In this document: piece by piece, positions 36,401-43,429 of the stretch | Layout of the letters: each line of letters begins with the position of its first letter | Numbering within the stretch: the stretch's first letter is position 1 | From: an uncultured Candidatus Melainabacteria bacterium | GTDB lineage: Bacteria; Cyanobacteriota; Vampirovibrionia; Gastranaerophilales; Gastranaerophilaceae | Assembly (NCBI GenBank): GCA_934754515.1 | Contig: CAKVIG010000006.1 | Span: 62,001 to 126,000, forward strand | Direction of reading: 5' to 3' | DNA: 64,000 nucleotides | Notes under the pieces: model-generated | Databases searched by the model: none | What the model saw: only the letters and a program-made list of their open reading frames with translations | What the model was told of the DNA's origin: nothing | Position numbers and translations under genes: made by a program

Positions 36401-39131
36401 CATGTTGAAACTTTCTCGAAAGAGTGATGTTCAAAATGAGGTATCTAAATGTTTTGATACTTTGTTAGAACAAGTGCCAAAAGAGTTTAAATATTCAGAA
36501 ACTGATTCTCGTCCAAAACGAGAAACAGATGTTATGCTACCGGATGGAACAGTTCTTTCACGCGGTAGTCTTCCTAGCTTTGCAAAAAATGGTGAAATAC
36601 TTATTTATTGTAGAAATTCAGACGGAAGTAAAGAATATTTTCTTGTCGCAACAACTCCTCAAGATATAACAAAAGCCCAAAGAATATATGATTATATGTC
36701 ACAATTACCAATTGTTGAAAGAGCTATTATTTCAGATGTTCAAAATGATATTAAAAACGGAATTCCTTTTGAACAAGCAATTAAAAATAGAACTGAAATT
36801 CTTAACAAAAAAACTGAAATAGAAAAAGAAAATGCTCACAAAAAACATATAAATGAATTACTTTCTCTTGGTAGTAACTCTCCTACCGAAATTAAATTCG
36901 TAACAATGGATAGTCCTGAAATCGCAAATATTACTCTTTCTCTTAAAGAAAAAATAAATGCAAAAGTAAAGAATCAGAAATTAGAAGAAGTATTAAACAA
37001 GAAAAAAATTGATACTATGTATTCTAGAAATGCAGCTTTTGGTGAAGTCGCTGATAATATATCAGCACATCTGACAAATCTTTTTTATCGTTTATCAACA
37101 GAATTAAATTTAGATCCGATGAAAGAATATGCCTATAATAAAGAAATGCCTTATGATACTCCGATAGAATTGCCGGATGGAACTAAAATTATTAAAGAAA
37201 AAGTTGTAAAGGATGATAATTTTAAACATGAACCACATGATATTATTTCATACATAACACCTGACGGTAAAAAATATTCGTTACAATGTTTCTCTATGTT
37301 AAATGTAGGCTATGCTAGAAATATCGAAGATATGATGTTGCAAGTGATTGAAATGCAAAATAAAACAAAATTGCCTTACGTAAAACCTGAAACCAAAGTT
37401 GATTTGACACCTGAAGCAAAAGCTCAAGTCAAAGACGCTGTTCAAAATATCAGAAACAATTATAGAGCTTCTTTTGACCAAATTAAAGCTGATTTAAAAG
37501 CCATGGGACTTGATGACATCGGTAACATGTCAATCAGACTTAAAGGTGAACAAAGTTTGTACGACAAAATTGCAAATTATATGTTAGAGCATAAAGATGC
37601 GACTTTAGAAGACGCAATTAAAGATGTTCGTGATGCAATTGGTGCAAGGACTGTTGTTGAATCAGGCAAATTTGTGAATCACCCTGAAGTAAAAGCTTTA
37701 TTAGACGCAGGAAAAGAACGTGAAGCAATGCTTAGAGCAGCTGAATTACAATCCGAACCTGCCGTAGAATCCTTGAAATCTGAAATTCTGAAACAAGAAC
37801 AAAATAAAAATCATTTAGTGACAGCAAGAATTAGTAATTACGTTTCACCGGATGGAATTCCATATCTTTCTGAAAATCAACTTGCAGATTTGAAACAATT
37901 TGCTGCAAATCATGGTGTGAAACTTAAAATAAATTTGAGAATTGACCCTAGCGACCCTAATTTTTCAAAGATTGATGAAAACTACAAACCTACAACAAAA
38001 TCACAACCTTCGGGTTATACCGCATTGCAAGTTAATTTTATTACAAAAGACGGCAAAATAATCGAATGGCAATTTAGAGGCGACAAAGTCAATGAATTTG
38101 CAGAAGGGGAACATATTCCTTATGATTTAAGAACCGGCAAGAATATTATCGGTGAGCATAAGGAATTGGAAGAGCTTTATAATCCGTTTATTGACATGTT
38201 ATCTGAAAAGAACATGAAAAAAGAAACATACAAAGAGTATAACCGCTATTTGGGCGACTATTATACACACTTGAGAAAGCTTGAATTAGGTTTTGATAGT
38301 GTTGAACCTAAGCTTGAAGACTACGGCAAAGGCTTTAAATTTGACGAACGTTTGAGTGCAAAAAATCTTATTGTGTTGCATGAAACTGCAGAAAAAATTA
38401 AAAATAAAGTTTTGTCAGTAAAAGATGCGATGAATGAGTATAACTCAAAAATAAACATCAACAGAATCGAAAAATTTGCAGGTTCTGTACAACCTTATAC
38501 AAATTTTGTTGTTCAAAATCAAGAAAAAATCAAAGAGTTGAATAAAATTCAAGATATGGAAGAATTTTGTAAACAAAGTTTTGAACTCATTAAAAATGAA
38601 ATGGGTTTAAAAGACAGCGGTGTAAAACTGGCATTCGCAAAAGGTAATGAAGGCGGTTATTATGATCTAGAATCAAATACGGTTTATGTAAACAAAAATT
38701 GGAATGGCACAAAATGCGTTGAAGGTCAAGGCAACAAAGCCGAAATATTTGGTGATATTGCCCACGAATTAACTCATCATATCCAATGGATTGAAATTAT
38801 GAGAAACGGATGGTTTGAAGACGATTTAGGTTCCGCATACAAACAACAACTTTTGAAATCAAAAGAGGGTAAATATATTTACAATTATGCTTCAAAAATC
38901 GGCTCAAATGAGAATTCATTTGAAACATCAATGAGCCAATTATGGAACTGGTTGAATTATAAGGAACCTTATAAAAAAGGACAAAATGGATTTGTATCAG
39001 ACAGAAATGGAAATCCTATTGTTGATGAAAATTCTTCAGAATACAAAGAATACATAAATCAACCTGTTGAAAAGGATGCGTTTGAAAAAGGCGAAGCCGT
39101 TATAAAAAAATACAAAGAGTTGATTGACTAA
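33468..39131 (+). CDS. Giant multidomain protein: EF-hand, RelA/SpoT-like synthetase, zincin
   Basis: The 1887-aa protein has no recognised full-length family. A canonical EF-hand DANNDGCLEKAE occupies residues 41-52. Residues about 450-700 are Ala/Gly-rich and partly hydrophobic. LPDG-containing modules start near residues 734, 853, 1024 and 1235. Residues about 1330-1560 resemble a RelA/SpoT (p)ppGpp synthetase: IRLKGEQSLYDKI (from 1356), DAIGARTVV with D1389, PSGYTALQV with Y1517 and IEWQFRG with E1533. They match the synthetase's basic loop, catalytic Asp, base-stacking Tyr and catalytic Glu. No HD hydrolase domain is seen. HELTHH at 1766-1771 gives an HExxH zinc-protease motif, with a possible third ligand around E1819. 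There is no Sec signal. The sigma-28-type promoter suggests flagellar/type III-linked expression. Toxin or effector function is inference. Confidence 0.85.
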   Translation: MGFGDFQLNNNGKKEVLQNTKNGVRKEQVDKKFHNLFDAYDANNDGCLEKAELDTIFSHLAGFAGDDKVLDTAKNEQINSQIKEKMNIENPDFMGFIKSVSTASTDIIESKEKQTSDGGKEVTTTYKDGTTETIAYYSNGDYKWKKTEKRTLETSYEIIINGQKKQLNEAEFKKAVAILEKKDAAQKGNKLYEGGKVRSEWIPEDVRINKNFNEKYSKKQTYSPRYIVSNLGLDGTEEGEKIIERLSMLPEEVLEKLGTGHELQNALLQHHLSPSFDSVSTILEFTEGITLRNEEEYKATEAQRQEILTQIKAANFMANVYETLASYNDQYTDSVGLFGLGSEGIGYVLNKLGLDGENHYQFADSCREWAKNASELNVLNPEEFKKGFKKIYGENADKWGIDYNSDAFKKCFALAESGKAYDKDNKMTDEYKDAILQAMNIVVDDPNDSTFNQVMNGLGEALIMIATLGWGAETKAGTTLATTTMSTFSKAGVAIASKQANNKLLQGALRLSGQAVKLVGPALNEGTKMYLYTAAEGTLANVSNRAVKQDGFDKLLDTQAQVMTNADGSFTFGAFAGVFGSTVTQKVMQRASKVASKVTTTLSEKFSQGAVSANEVFATILEKSAPTKIAEAAAFATDVIGFTAFESALSVANTLQREGTLSSEKLADTLMEEFGHQGYSLGQIKVISHLIMMLTGSRSARMQSQKYLQENLPQLKGATVEGVNGGKEGFKINLPDGKRIECKNASEMITSLQLMVRNETAFSSKFDDVNKAKYEAQKNNYLREVDKYTRDAKINQANYEPGKSGLVAKKALSQPKVQQNVTRYLDNLLESNSEILKNSKSNGEIKPDVDYILPDGTVVSLKMNSAGEMFWNEKTQKYDVNFNSNPEIILWIKDTKGEEHIIPSFSEGNKARAQKILDYMSTLTAVPREEIAEAQKAAIAGRQDLNNQKNAVLEHPTATFGNTPALDECQMNRQSYLGMLKLSRKSDVQNEVSKCFDTLLEQVPKEFKYSETDSRPKRETDVMLPDGTVLSRGSLPSFAKNGEILIYCRNSDGSKEYFLVATTPQDITKAQRIYDYMSQLPIVERAIISDVQNDIKNGIPFEQAIKNRTEILNKKTEIEKENAHKKHINELLSLGSNSPTEIKFVTMDSPEIANITLSLKEKINAKVKNQKLEEVLNKKKIDTMYSRNAAFGEVADNISAHLTNLFYRLSTELNLDPMKEYAYNKEMPYDTPIELPDGTKIIKEKVVKDDNFKHEPHDIISYITPDGKKYSLQCFSMLNVGYARNIEDMMLQVIEMQNKTKLPYVKPETKVDLTPEAKAQVKDAVQNIRNNYRASFDQIKADLKAMGLDDIGNMSIRLKGEQSLYDKIANYMLEHKDATLEDAIKDVRDAIGARTVVESGKFVNHPEVKALLDAGKEREAMLRAAELQSEPAVESLKSEILKQEQNKNHLVTARISNYVSPDGIPYLSENQLADLKQFAANHGVKLKINLRIDPSDPNFSKIDENYKPTTKSQPSGYTALQVNFITKDGKIIEWQFRGDKVNEFAEGEHIPYDLRTGKNIIGEHKELEELYNPFIDMLSEKNMKKETYKEYNRYLGDYYTHLRKLELGFDSVEPKLEDYGKGFKFDERLSAKNLIVLHETAEKIKNKVLSVKDAMNEYNSKININRIEKFAGSVQPYTNFVVQNQEKIKELNKIQDMEEFCKQSFELIKNEMGLKDSGVKLAFAKGNEGGYYDLESNTVYVNKNWNGTKCVEGQGNKAEIFGDIAHELTHHIQWIEIMRNGWFEDDLGSAYKQQLLKSKEGKYIYNYASKIGSNENSFETSMSQLWNWLNYKEPYKKGQNGFVSDRNGNPIVDENSSEYKEYINQPVEKDAFEKGEAVIKKYKELID

Positions 39132-39162
39132 GTGAAAATAACAATGTTAAAATAGGTGTACA

Positions 39163-39594
39163 ATGAACAAAATTAATCCGATACAACAAAACAAAGCAAA
39201 GTTTCAAGGAGTTAAGACTCCTCATAAAGAGGTAAAAACTATGGAAGAAGCATTCAAAAAATTTGTCAAAATAATTCGTGACAGAGCTGAACGAGAAGTG
39301 CCTGAATATGGTGACTTTGCCCCTGTTTATGAACAGTTCGCCAATCCTAAAAAAGAATTATCTGCAACAGATTTTATGCTTAAGATTTCTAAACCTCCAA
39401 AGTCTGTTGAAAACAACGAAAAAATTCGTAATTTAGAAGTTGTTGCTTACAAGCTTCCTGCACCATATAAAGCAGAATGTATTGTTGCGACAGGTACAAA
39501 AGAAGAACTTATGCAAAAATTGCAAGACTCTAAACTTTTGAAAGAAATCAACGAAACAGCAGAAAGTCTTGCTCGAGATTTGGACGATATTTAG
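39163..39594 (+). CDS. Small partner protein of the giant gene, KFQG motif
   Basis: The 143-aa protein starts MNKINPIQQNKAKFQGVKT, the F-Q-G N-terminal signature. A soluble, mixed-charge domain with three or four helices follows (MEEAFKKFVKIIRDRAE, TKEELMQKLQDSKLL, ETAESLARDLDD). It begins 31 bases after the giant gene's stop on the same strand, with no terminator between, so both are likely on one transcript. Size and position would suit a chaperone, regulator or immunity-like partner. Nothing in the sequence proves any of these, and no family is recognised. Confidence 0.75.
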   Translation: MNKINPIQQNKAKFQGVKTPHKEVKTMEEAFKKFVKIIRDRAEREVPEYGDFAPVYEQFANPKKELSATDFMLKISKPPKSVENNEKIRNLEVVAYKLPAPYKAECIVATGTKEELMQKLQDSKLLKEINETAESLARDLDDI

Positions 39595-39674
39595 ATGAAG
39601 GGAAATCGTCAGTTGCCCTATATTTTTAAATTTACTAGGTACTGATTTTTATATAAAAATTCACCCCATTAAAA

Positions 39675-39697
39675 AATCCCAGCGGCTAACTGGGATT
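39675..39697 (-). terminator. Terminator of the tRNA operon
   Basis: On the minus strand AATCCCAG and CTGGGATT form an 8-bp stem followed by TTTTT. It lies just after the tRNA-Tyr gene. Confidence 0.75.
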
Positions 39698-39703
39698 AAA
39701 ATT

Positions 39704-39786
39704 TGGGCAGGGGTGGATTCGAACCACCGTACACTCTCGTGAACAGATTTACAGTCTGTCGCCTTTAGCCACTCGGCCACCTACCC
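39704..39786 (-). tRNA. tRNA-Tyr (anticodon GTA)
   Basis: The 83-nt sequence folds as a class II tRNA with a long variable arm. The acceptor GGGTAGG pairs with CCTGCCC (one G-U), the anticodon arm CAGACTGTAAATCTG presents GTA, and the T arm contains GGTTCGAATCC. The 3' CCA is not encoded. It is last of three tRNA genes on the minus strand. Confidence 0.95.
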
Positions 39787-39807
39787 TTATTAAATTGTCA
39801 TAAAAAA

Positions 39808-39879
39808 TGCCTTTGACGAGATTTGAACTCGTGGCCTCTCCCTTACCAAGGGAGTGCGCTACCCCTGCGCCACAAAGGC
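39808..39879 (-). tRNA. tRNA-Thr (anticodon GGT)
   Basis: The 72-nt cloverleaf has the acceptor GCCTTTG/CAAAGGC with discriminator A. The anticodon stem CTCCC/GGGAG surrounds TTGGTAA (anticodon GGT), and the T loop is TTCAAAT. CCA is not encoded. It lies 21 bases upstream of tRNA-Tyr. Confidence 0.95.
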
Positions 39880-39906
39880 ATATTTCAGAAACTATTTACT
39901 CCCTTT

Positions 39907-39972
39907 GGAGTGCTACCTCTCACAAAAGATAATCAATCTTTTGTTCGGCAGAGTCCCTGCGCCACAAAGGCA
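39907..39972 (-). pseudogene. Broken copy of tRNA-Thr
   Basis: Bases 39955-39972 repeat the 5' end of tRNA-Thr(GGT) exactly (GCCTTTGTGGCGCAGGG on the minus strand). Bases 39907-39917 repeat its D-arm/anticodon junction (GGTAGCACTCC). About 37 unrelated bases containing a 9-bp hairpin (ACAAAAGAT / ATCTTTTGT) separate them. No T arm or 3' half is present. Confidence 0.6.
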
Positions 39973-40012
39973 AATGCCACAAGGGCTGTAAGAGAATCTC
40001 TCTTATTAAAAA

Positions 40013-40084
40013 AGCCGGTAATAGGAATCGAACCTACAACCTACGGTTTACAAAACCGTTGCTCTACCGTTGAGCTATACCGGC
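40013..40084 (-). tRNA. tRNA-Thr (anticodon TGT)
   Basis: The 72-nt cloverleaf has the acceptor GCCGGTA/TACCGGC with discriminator U. The anticodon arm ACGGT-TTTGTAA-ACCGT presents TGT, and the T loop is TTCGATT. CCA is not encoded. It is the first gene of the tRNA group. Confidence 0.95.
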
Positions 40085-40176
40085 GACAAGATTTATCTTA
40101 ACTTAAACATTTTTTATTGTCAACAATTTTATTTCCTCTGTAAGAGCAAAATAGCAATTTCCTCTTTTTAGCAAAG

Positions 40177-41022
40177 TTAAAACTTTGCATAAGAACCGAT
40201 TATTCTTGCACTTTGACACAATGGCTCAAGTTCAGATATTAATTGTTTAATAATATCATCTTGTTTATGTCCGTCAAAATCAATAAACACTGCCTGTTCT
40301 TCCGCATTATTATTCATCATTTTTGAATTTATTTGAGTAATATTGATATGATACTTAACAAAAACTTGCACGATATCCAGCAATGCACCCTGACGATCTT
40401 CCAAGAAAAGAACAAGGCTTGTTTTGTCTTTGCCCGTCGGTTTAGTTTCTGCATCACCGATTACAATAAATCTGCGCTTATTATTTTTATCATCTTCAAT
40501 ATGTTCTTTTAATACGTTTAGGTTATAAACATCTGCTGTTTTATGGGTACCGATTATTGAATAAGTCAAGTTATAATTGCTTAACAACCTTGCTGATTCA
40601 TCCATGCTTTCCGCTACAACAATATTCAATTGTCTTGGCATTTCATCTTTTACAAAGTTCTTACATTTACCCAATGCATTAGGATTTGCAATCAACCCCG
40701 TCAAACTGTAAAATTCTGTTGTTTTAGACAAAATACAGTCATTAACCGGAATTATTGTTTCTGCCAAAATCTGTATATTCTGATTTTTTGTCTGGATAAG
40801 ATTATCTATAGTTTCTCTAATAATCCCCTTATAAGTTGTTTCAACCGGCAAAACTGCAATTGCATTACAATTTTCATCAACATATTCTATACACTCTTTG
40901 ATAGAAGTAAGCGAGCGTTGGTATAAAAATAAATCATACGCTTTAAAAAGCGCATCTTTTGCTATTTCCGAATAAGAACCGCCCATACCCAAGCATACAA
41001 CTTCATTAAAATCTTCAAACAT
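40177..41022 (-). CDS. pheA: Prephenate dehydratase (PDT plus ACT domains)
   Basis: PheA makes phenylpyruvate from prephenate, the committed step to phenylalanine. The 281-aa monofunctional form has a two-lobed PDT domain, with GSYSEIAKDALF and LPVETTYKGIIRETID at the active site and RRFIVIG near its end. A C-terminal ACT domain (KTSLVLFLEDRQGALLDIV, INITQINSKM) normally binds Phe for feedback inhibition. The PDT sequence is more divergent than usual, including at the conserved Ser/Asn positions, so activity is probable but not certain. It stands alone on the minus strand. Confidence 0.85.
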   Translation of the reverse strand: MFEDFNEVVCLGMGGSYSEIAKDALFKAYDLFLYQRSLTSIKECIEYVDENCNAIAVLPVETTYKGIIRETIDNLIQTKNQNIQILAETIIPVNDCILSKTTEFYSLTGLIANPNALGKCKNFVKDEMPRQLNIVVAESMDESARLLSNYNLTYSIIGTHKTADVYNLNVLKEHIEDDKNNKRRFIVIGDAETKPTGKDKTSLVLFLEDRQGALLDIVQVFVKYHINITQINSKMMNNNAEEQAVFIDFDGHKQDDIIKQLISELEPLCQSARIIGSYAKF

Positions 41023-41179
41023 AATAAACTCCGTCTATAAGAAATATTATACTACAAAGTAGAATTATAAAAAATAAAAACAAATAGATATTAAATTTAT
41101 ATTAAATTTAATAAATCCAGATTTACATCTAAAATTAATGAAGTATTATGTTAATGAAATTTATAGAAAGGAATTGAGT

Positions 41180-41479
41180 ATGAGCGTATTTGAAGCCGGA
41201 ATGATGGTATGTTTTGGTATAAGCTGGCCGGTTGCAGCCTTAAAAACATACAGATGTAAATGTGTACACGGGAAAAGCATTCATTTTTCTATGTTAATTT
41301 TATTAGGTTATCTTTGCGGAATTACACACAAAGTGCTGGATGACATGGATTGGGTATTTTGGTTGTATATTCTAAACACAATATTCCTGTTAATTGATAT
41401 GTTTCTGTATTGGAAATACAAAGATAATAAAGCTCCTATTGGAGATGATGTAGAAATCGATGAAGCAGTAGAAGCTTAA
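41180..41479 (+). CDS. Small three-helix membrane protein, PQ-loop/SemiSWEET-like
   Basis: From the ATG at 41180, preceded by AAAGGAATT, the protein has 99 residues and three hydrophobic helices, the size of a SemiSWEET half-transporter. The first-loop region GISWPVAALKTYRCKCVHGKS resembles a PQ-loop, with the Pro kept but the Gln replaced. An acidic C-terminal tail follows. Transport of a sugar or other small solute by a homodimer is possible by analogy only. A hairpin follows. Confidence 0.65.
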   Translation: MSVFEAGMMVCFGISWPVAALKTYRCKCVHGKSIHFSMLILLGYLCGITHKVLDDMDWVFWLYILNTIFLLIDMFLYWKYKDNKAPIGDDVEIDEAVEA

Positions 41480-41484
41480 AACAA

Positions 41485-41513
41485 GTGGCGCGAATGCAAT
41501 GCATTCGCGCCAC
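41485..41513. terminator. Bidirectional hairpin between convergent genes
   Basis: A 13-bp perfect stem GTGGCGCGAATGC / GCATTCGCGCCAC with a 3-base loop lies between the convergent genes ending at 41479 and 41535. Confidence 0.75.
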
Positions 41514-41534
41514 CTAATATATTTATTCAATATC

Positions 41535-42770
41535 TTAGCTTCCCGTCACACCGTCTTTGCCTTTTTGGTAATTCTTCTTCATTTCTTCTTGGCGTTGCAT
41601 AATTTTCAACATTGTTGCCATATCCATTTGCTGAATTTTGCGTTCATATTCGACTTTTTTAACTTTATCGTCAAATTTTTTAGCTTCTTTTGCGTCTTTT
41701 TCTTTGGCCTTTGCAACTTCTTTAGCGTGTTTTGCATCAAACTCAACTTCTGAAACAGGAATAACTTCGGCTTCTTCTTCCATTCTATAACCCACGATAG
41801 AAATCGGAATATTTGAGCCTGATAAAGATTCCAATCTTGAGTTTTCGCCGTAAACATCAATACTCCATGTTCCTAAAAATTTCGGCACATCGCCTGTATA
41901 AGCGTAGGCGCAAACAACAACTCGGTTTTCATCATTAGCATCAAACCCTAAAGGATAAATATCCCAACGTTTTTCGTCAAAATCAACCCCGCCTGCTTGC
42001 GCCCAATAATTAACAATCGCATCTCTGATTTGCGGTAATTTTTGTGCTTCTTTTTTGTTAAAATCATACACCCACAAATTTGTCTGCCAAATTCCATCGT
42101 GTCTGTAACCGATTTTTTCTTTGACTACAAGTTTTGTGTTGTCACTTGAAAAATCAATCGGAGTAAGCGTTCTGAACACAAACTTGGTATCAATTGATTT
42201 GTCAGTAGAAATTAAAGGCGTATCTACTTTATTTAAGATATTAGCTTTTTTTACTTTTTCAATATCCGAAAGCGAAGGGTCAAGATTTATTAAAAACAAA
42301 TCACAACTTGTACAATCGGATTGTGCGTAATAATAAACCGCAGGATAAACAAGCTTTGTAAAATCGCCGGAAACAATTCCTTGCGCGTTTATTTGTCTGT
42401 CAAAATTCAATTTTCTAGGCAAAGTCAATTCTGGACTGCCAACAGGGTCATTGTATTTTACAAGATGAAATTTCTTTTGCGGAATATAAACCATGTTTTC
42501 ATCTTTTGGCATCTCTGCTTTATCCAAAATCTTTGCGCTAATTTCACGTCTTGATTTCGCTCTTGATTCGTTTTCGTACTCTTCAACCGTCATATAGCCG
42601 GATTTTGGCATCTTGCTTTTTTCGTATTTTTCAGTTTCACCGACTTTATCAACGTTATTTCTATAAATTGTCTCAGCAACAACCCTATCCTGTTTTTTCA
42701 TAATAGGATATTTCATTTGGTTAAAATGAATTTTTGCAGCCATTATCATGCCGGCTAATGCTTCAAACAT
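41535..42770 (-). CDS. Unknown protein in a two-component operon
   Basis: The ATG at 42770 overlaps the stop of the response-regulator gene by one base (TAATG), so the 411-aa protein is translationally coupled to it. I rejected an in-frame start 19 codons earlier for this reason. The N-terminus MFEALAGMIMAAKIHF is weakly hydrophobic. The main body looks like a beta-rich, possibly propeller-like or lipocalin-type domain, with a CTSC pair in the middle. The last 70 residues are a Lys/Glu/Ala-rich coiled coil. No family is recognised. Coupling suggests it is the output or accessory protein of the adjacent kinase-regulator pair. Confidence 0.75.
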   Translation of the reverse strand: MFEALAGMIMAAKIHFNQMKYPIMKKQDRVVAETIYRNNVDKVGETEKYEKSKMPKSGYMTVEEYENESRAKSRREISAKILDKAEMPKDENMVYIPQKKFHLVKYNDPVGSPELTLPRKLNFDRQINAQGIVSGDFTKLVYPAVYYYAQSDCTSCDLFLINLDPSLSDIEKVKKANILNKVDTPLISTDKSIDTKFVFRTLTPIDFSSDNTKLVVKEKIGYRHDGIWQTNLWVYDFNKKEAQKLPQIRDAIVNYWAQAGGVDFDEKRWDIYPLGFDANDENRVVVCAYAYTGDVPKFLGTWSIDVYGENSRLESLSGSNIPISIVGYRMEEEAEVIPVSEVEFDAKHAKEVAKAKEKDAKEAKKFDDKVKKVEYERKIQQMDMATMLKIMQRQEEMKKNYQKGKDGVTGS

Positions 42771-43429
42771 TAAACTAAACCCTCTTTCATTGCCGTAACT
42801 GTTGCTTGAGTTCTTGATGAAACACAAAGCTTTTGCAAAATGCTGTGAACGTGAGCTTTTGCAGTCGCTTTTGTAATAACTAATTTATCTGCAATTTGCG
42901 GATTAGAAAGACCTTCAACCATAAGTTCCAAAACATCCAATTCTCTTTCTGTTAAACCATAAGAATTATTTGATTTTTTAGGTTCAGGTTCTGTAACAAC
43001 ATTTGCGCTTGGTCTTTGAAGGTTAGAAAATACCATTTTGGCAATGCTCGGATCAATCCAACCCACACCTTCGTATACTGATTTAATTGCAGAAATTGTT
43101 TGTTCAGGCGTTGCGCCTTTCATAATATAACCGTCCGCACCAGCTTTAAATGCTTCAAAAACATCATTTTCACTGTCGCGTGACGTGAAGATTAAAATTT
43201 TAACGTCAGGATTAAAATCTTTAATACGTTGAGTCGCTTCAATCCCATCAATATTAGGAAGTCCTATGTCCATAAGAATAACATCAGGTGAAAATTCACG
43301 AGCCTTTTTAATTCCGTCCAATCCATCTGCTGATTCTGCTACAAGAGTAATTCCTTCTGCTTTATCTAAAAGCATTGACAATCCCATTCTATAAAGCTCG
43401 TGGTCTTCAACTAACAAAGTATTTATCAT
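42770..43429 (-). CDS. NarL/LuxR-type response regulator
   Basis: The 219-aa protein has an N-terminal receiver domain with phosphorylation site D54 (VILMDIGLPNI) and the acidic pair near residue 9. A linker is followed by a LuxR-type helix-turn-helix (LTERELDVLELMVEGLSNPQIADKL). It is probably a DNA-binding transcription factor. Its start overlaps the end of the kinase gene by four bases (ATGA), so the kinase is its likely partner. Confidence 0.92.
   Translation of the reverse strand: MINTLLVEDHELYRMGLSMLLDKAEGITLVAESADGLDGIKKAREFSPDVILMDIGLPNIDGIEATQRIKDFNPDVKILIFTSRDSENDVFEAFKAGADGYIMKGATPEQTISAIKSVYEGVGWIDPSIAKMVFSNLQRPSANVVTEPEPKKSNNSYGLTERELDVLELMVEGLSNPQIADKLVITKATAKAHVHSILQKLCVSSRTQATVTAMKEGLV

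Noticed and set aside
33468..39131. Giant protein as an ordinary bifunctional Rel stringent-response enzyme
   Set aside because: No HD hydrolase, TGS or ACT domain is present and the length and architecture differ completely.
39823..40101. A 92-codon frame across the tRNA genes
   Set aside because: It reads antisense through two tRNA genes and the broken tRNA copy; coding is not credible.
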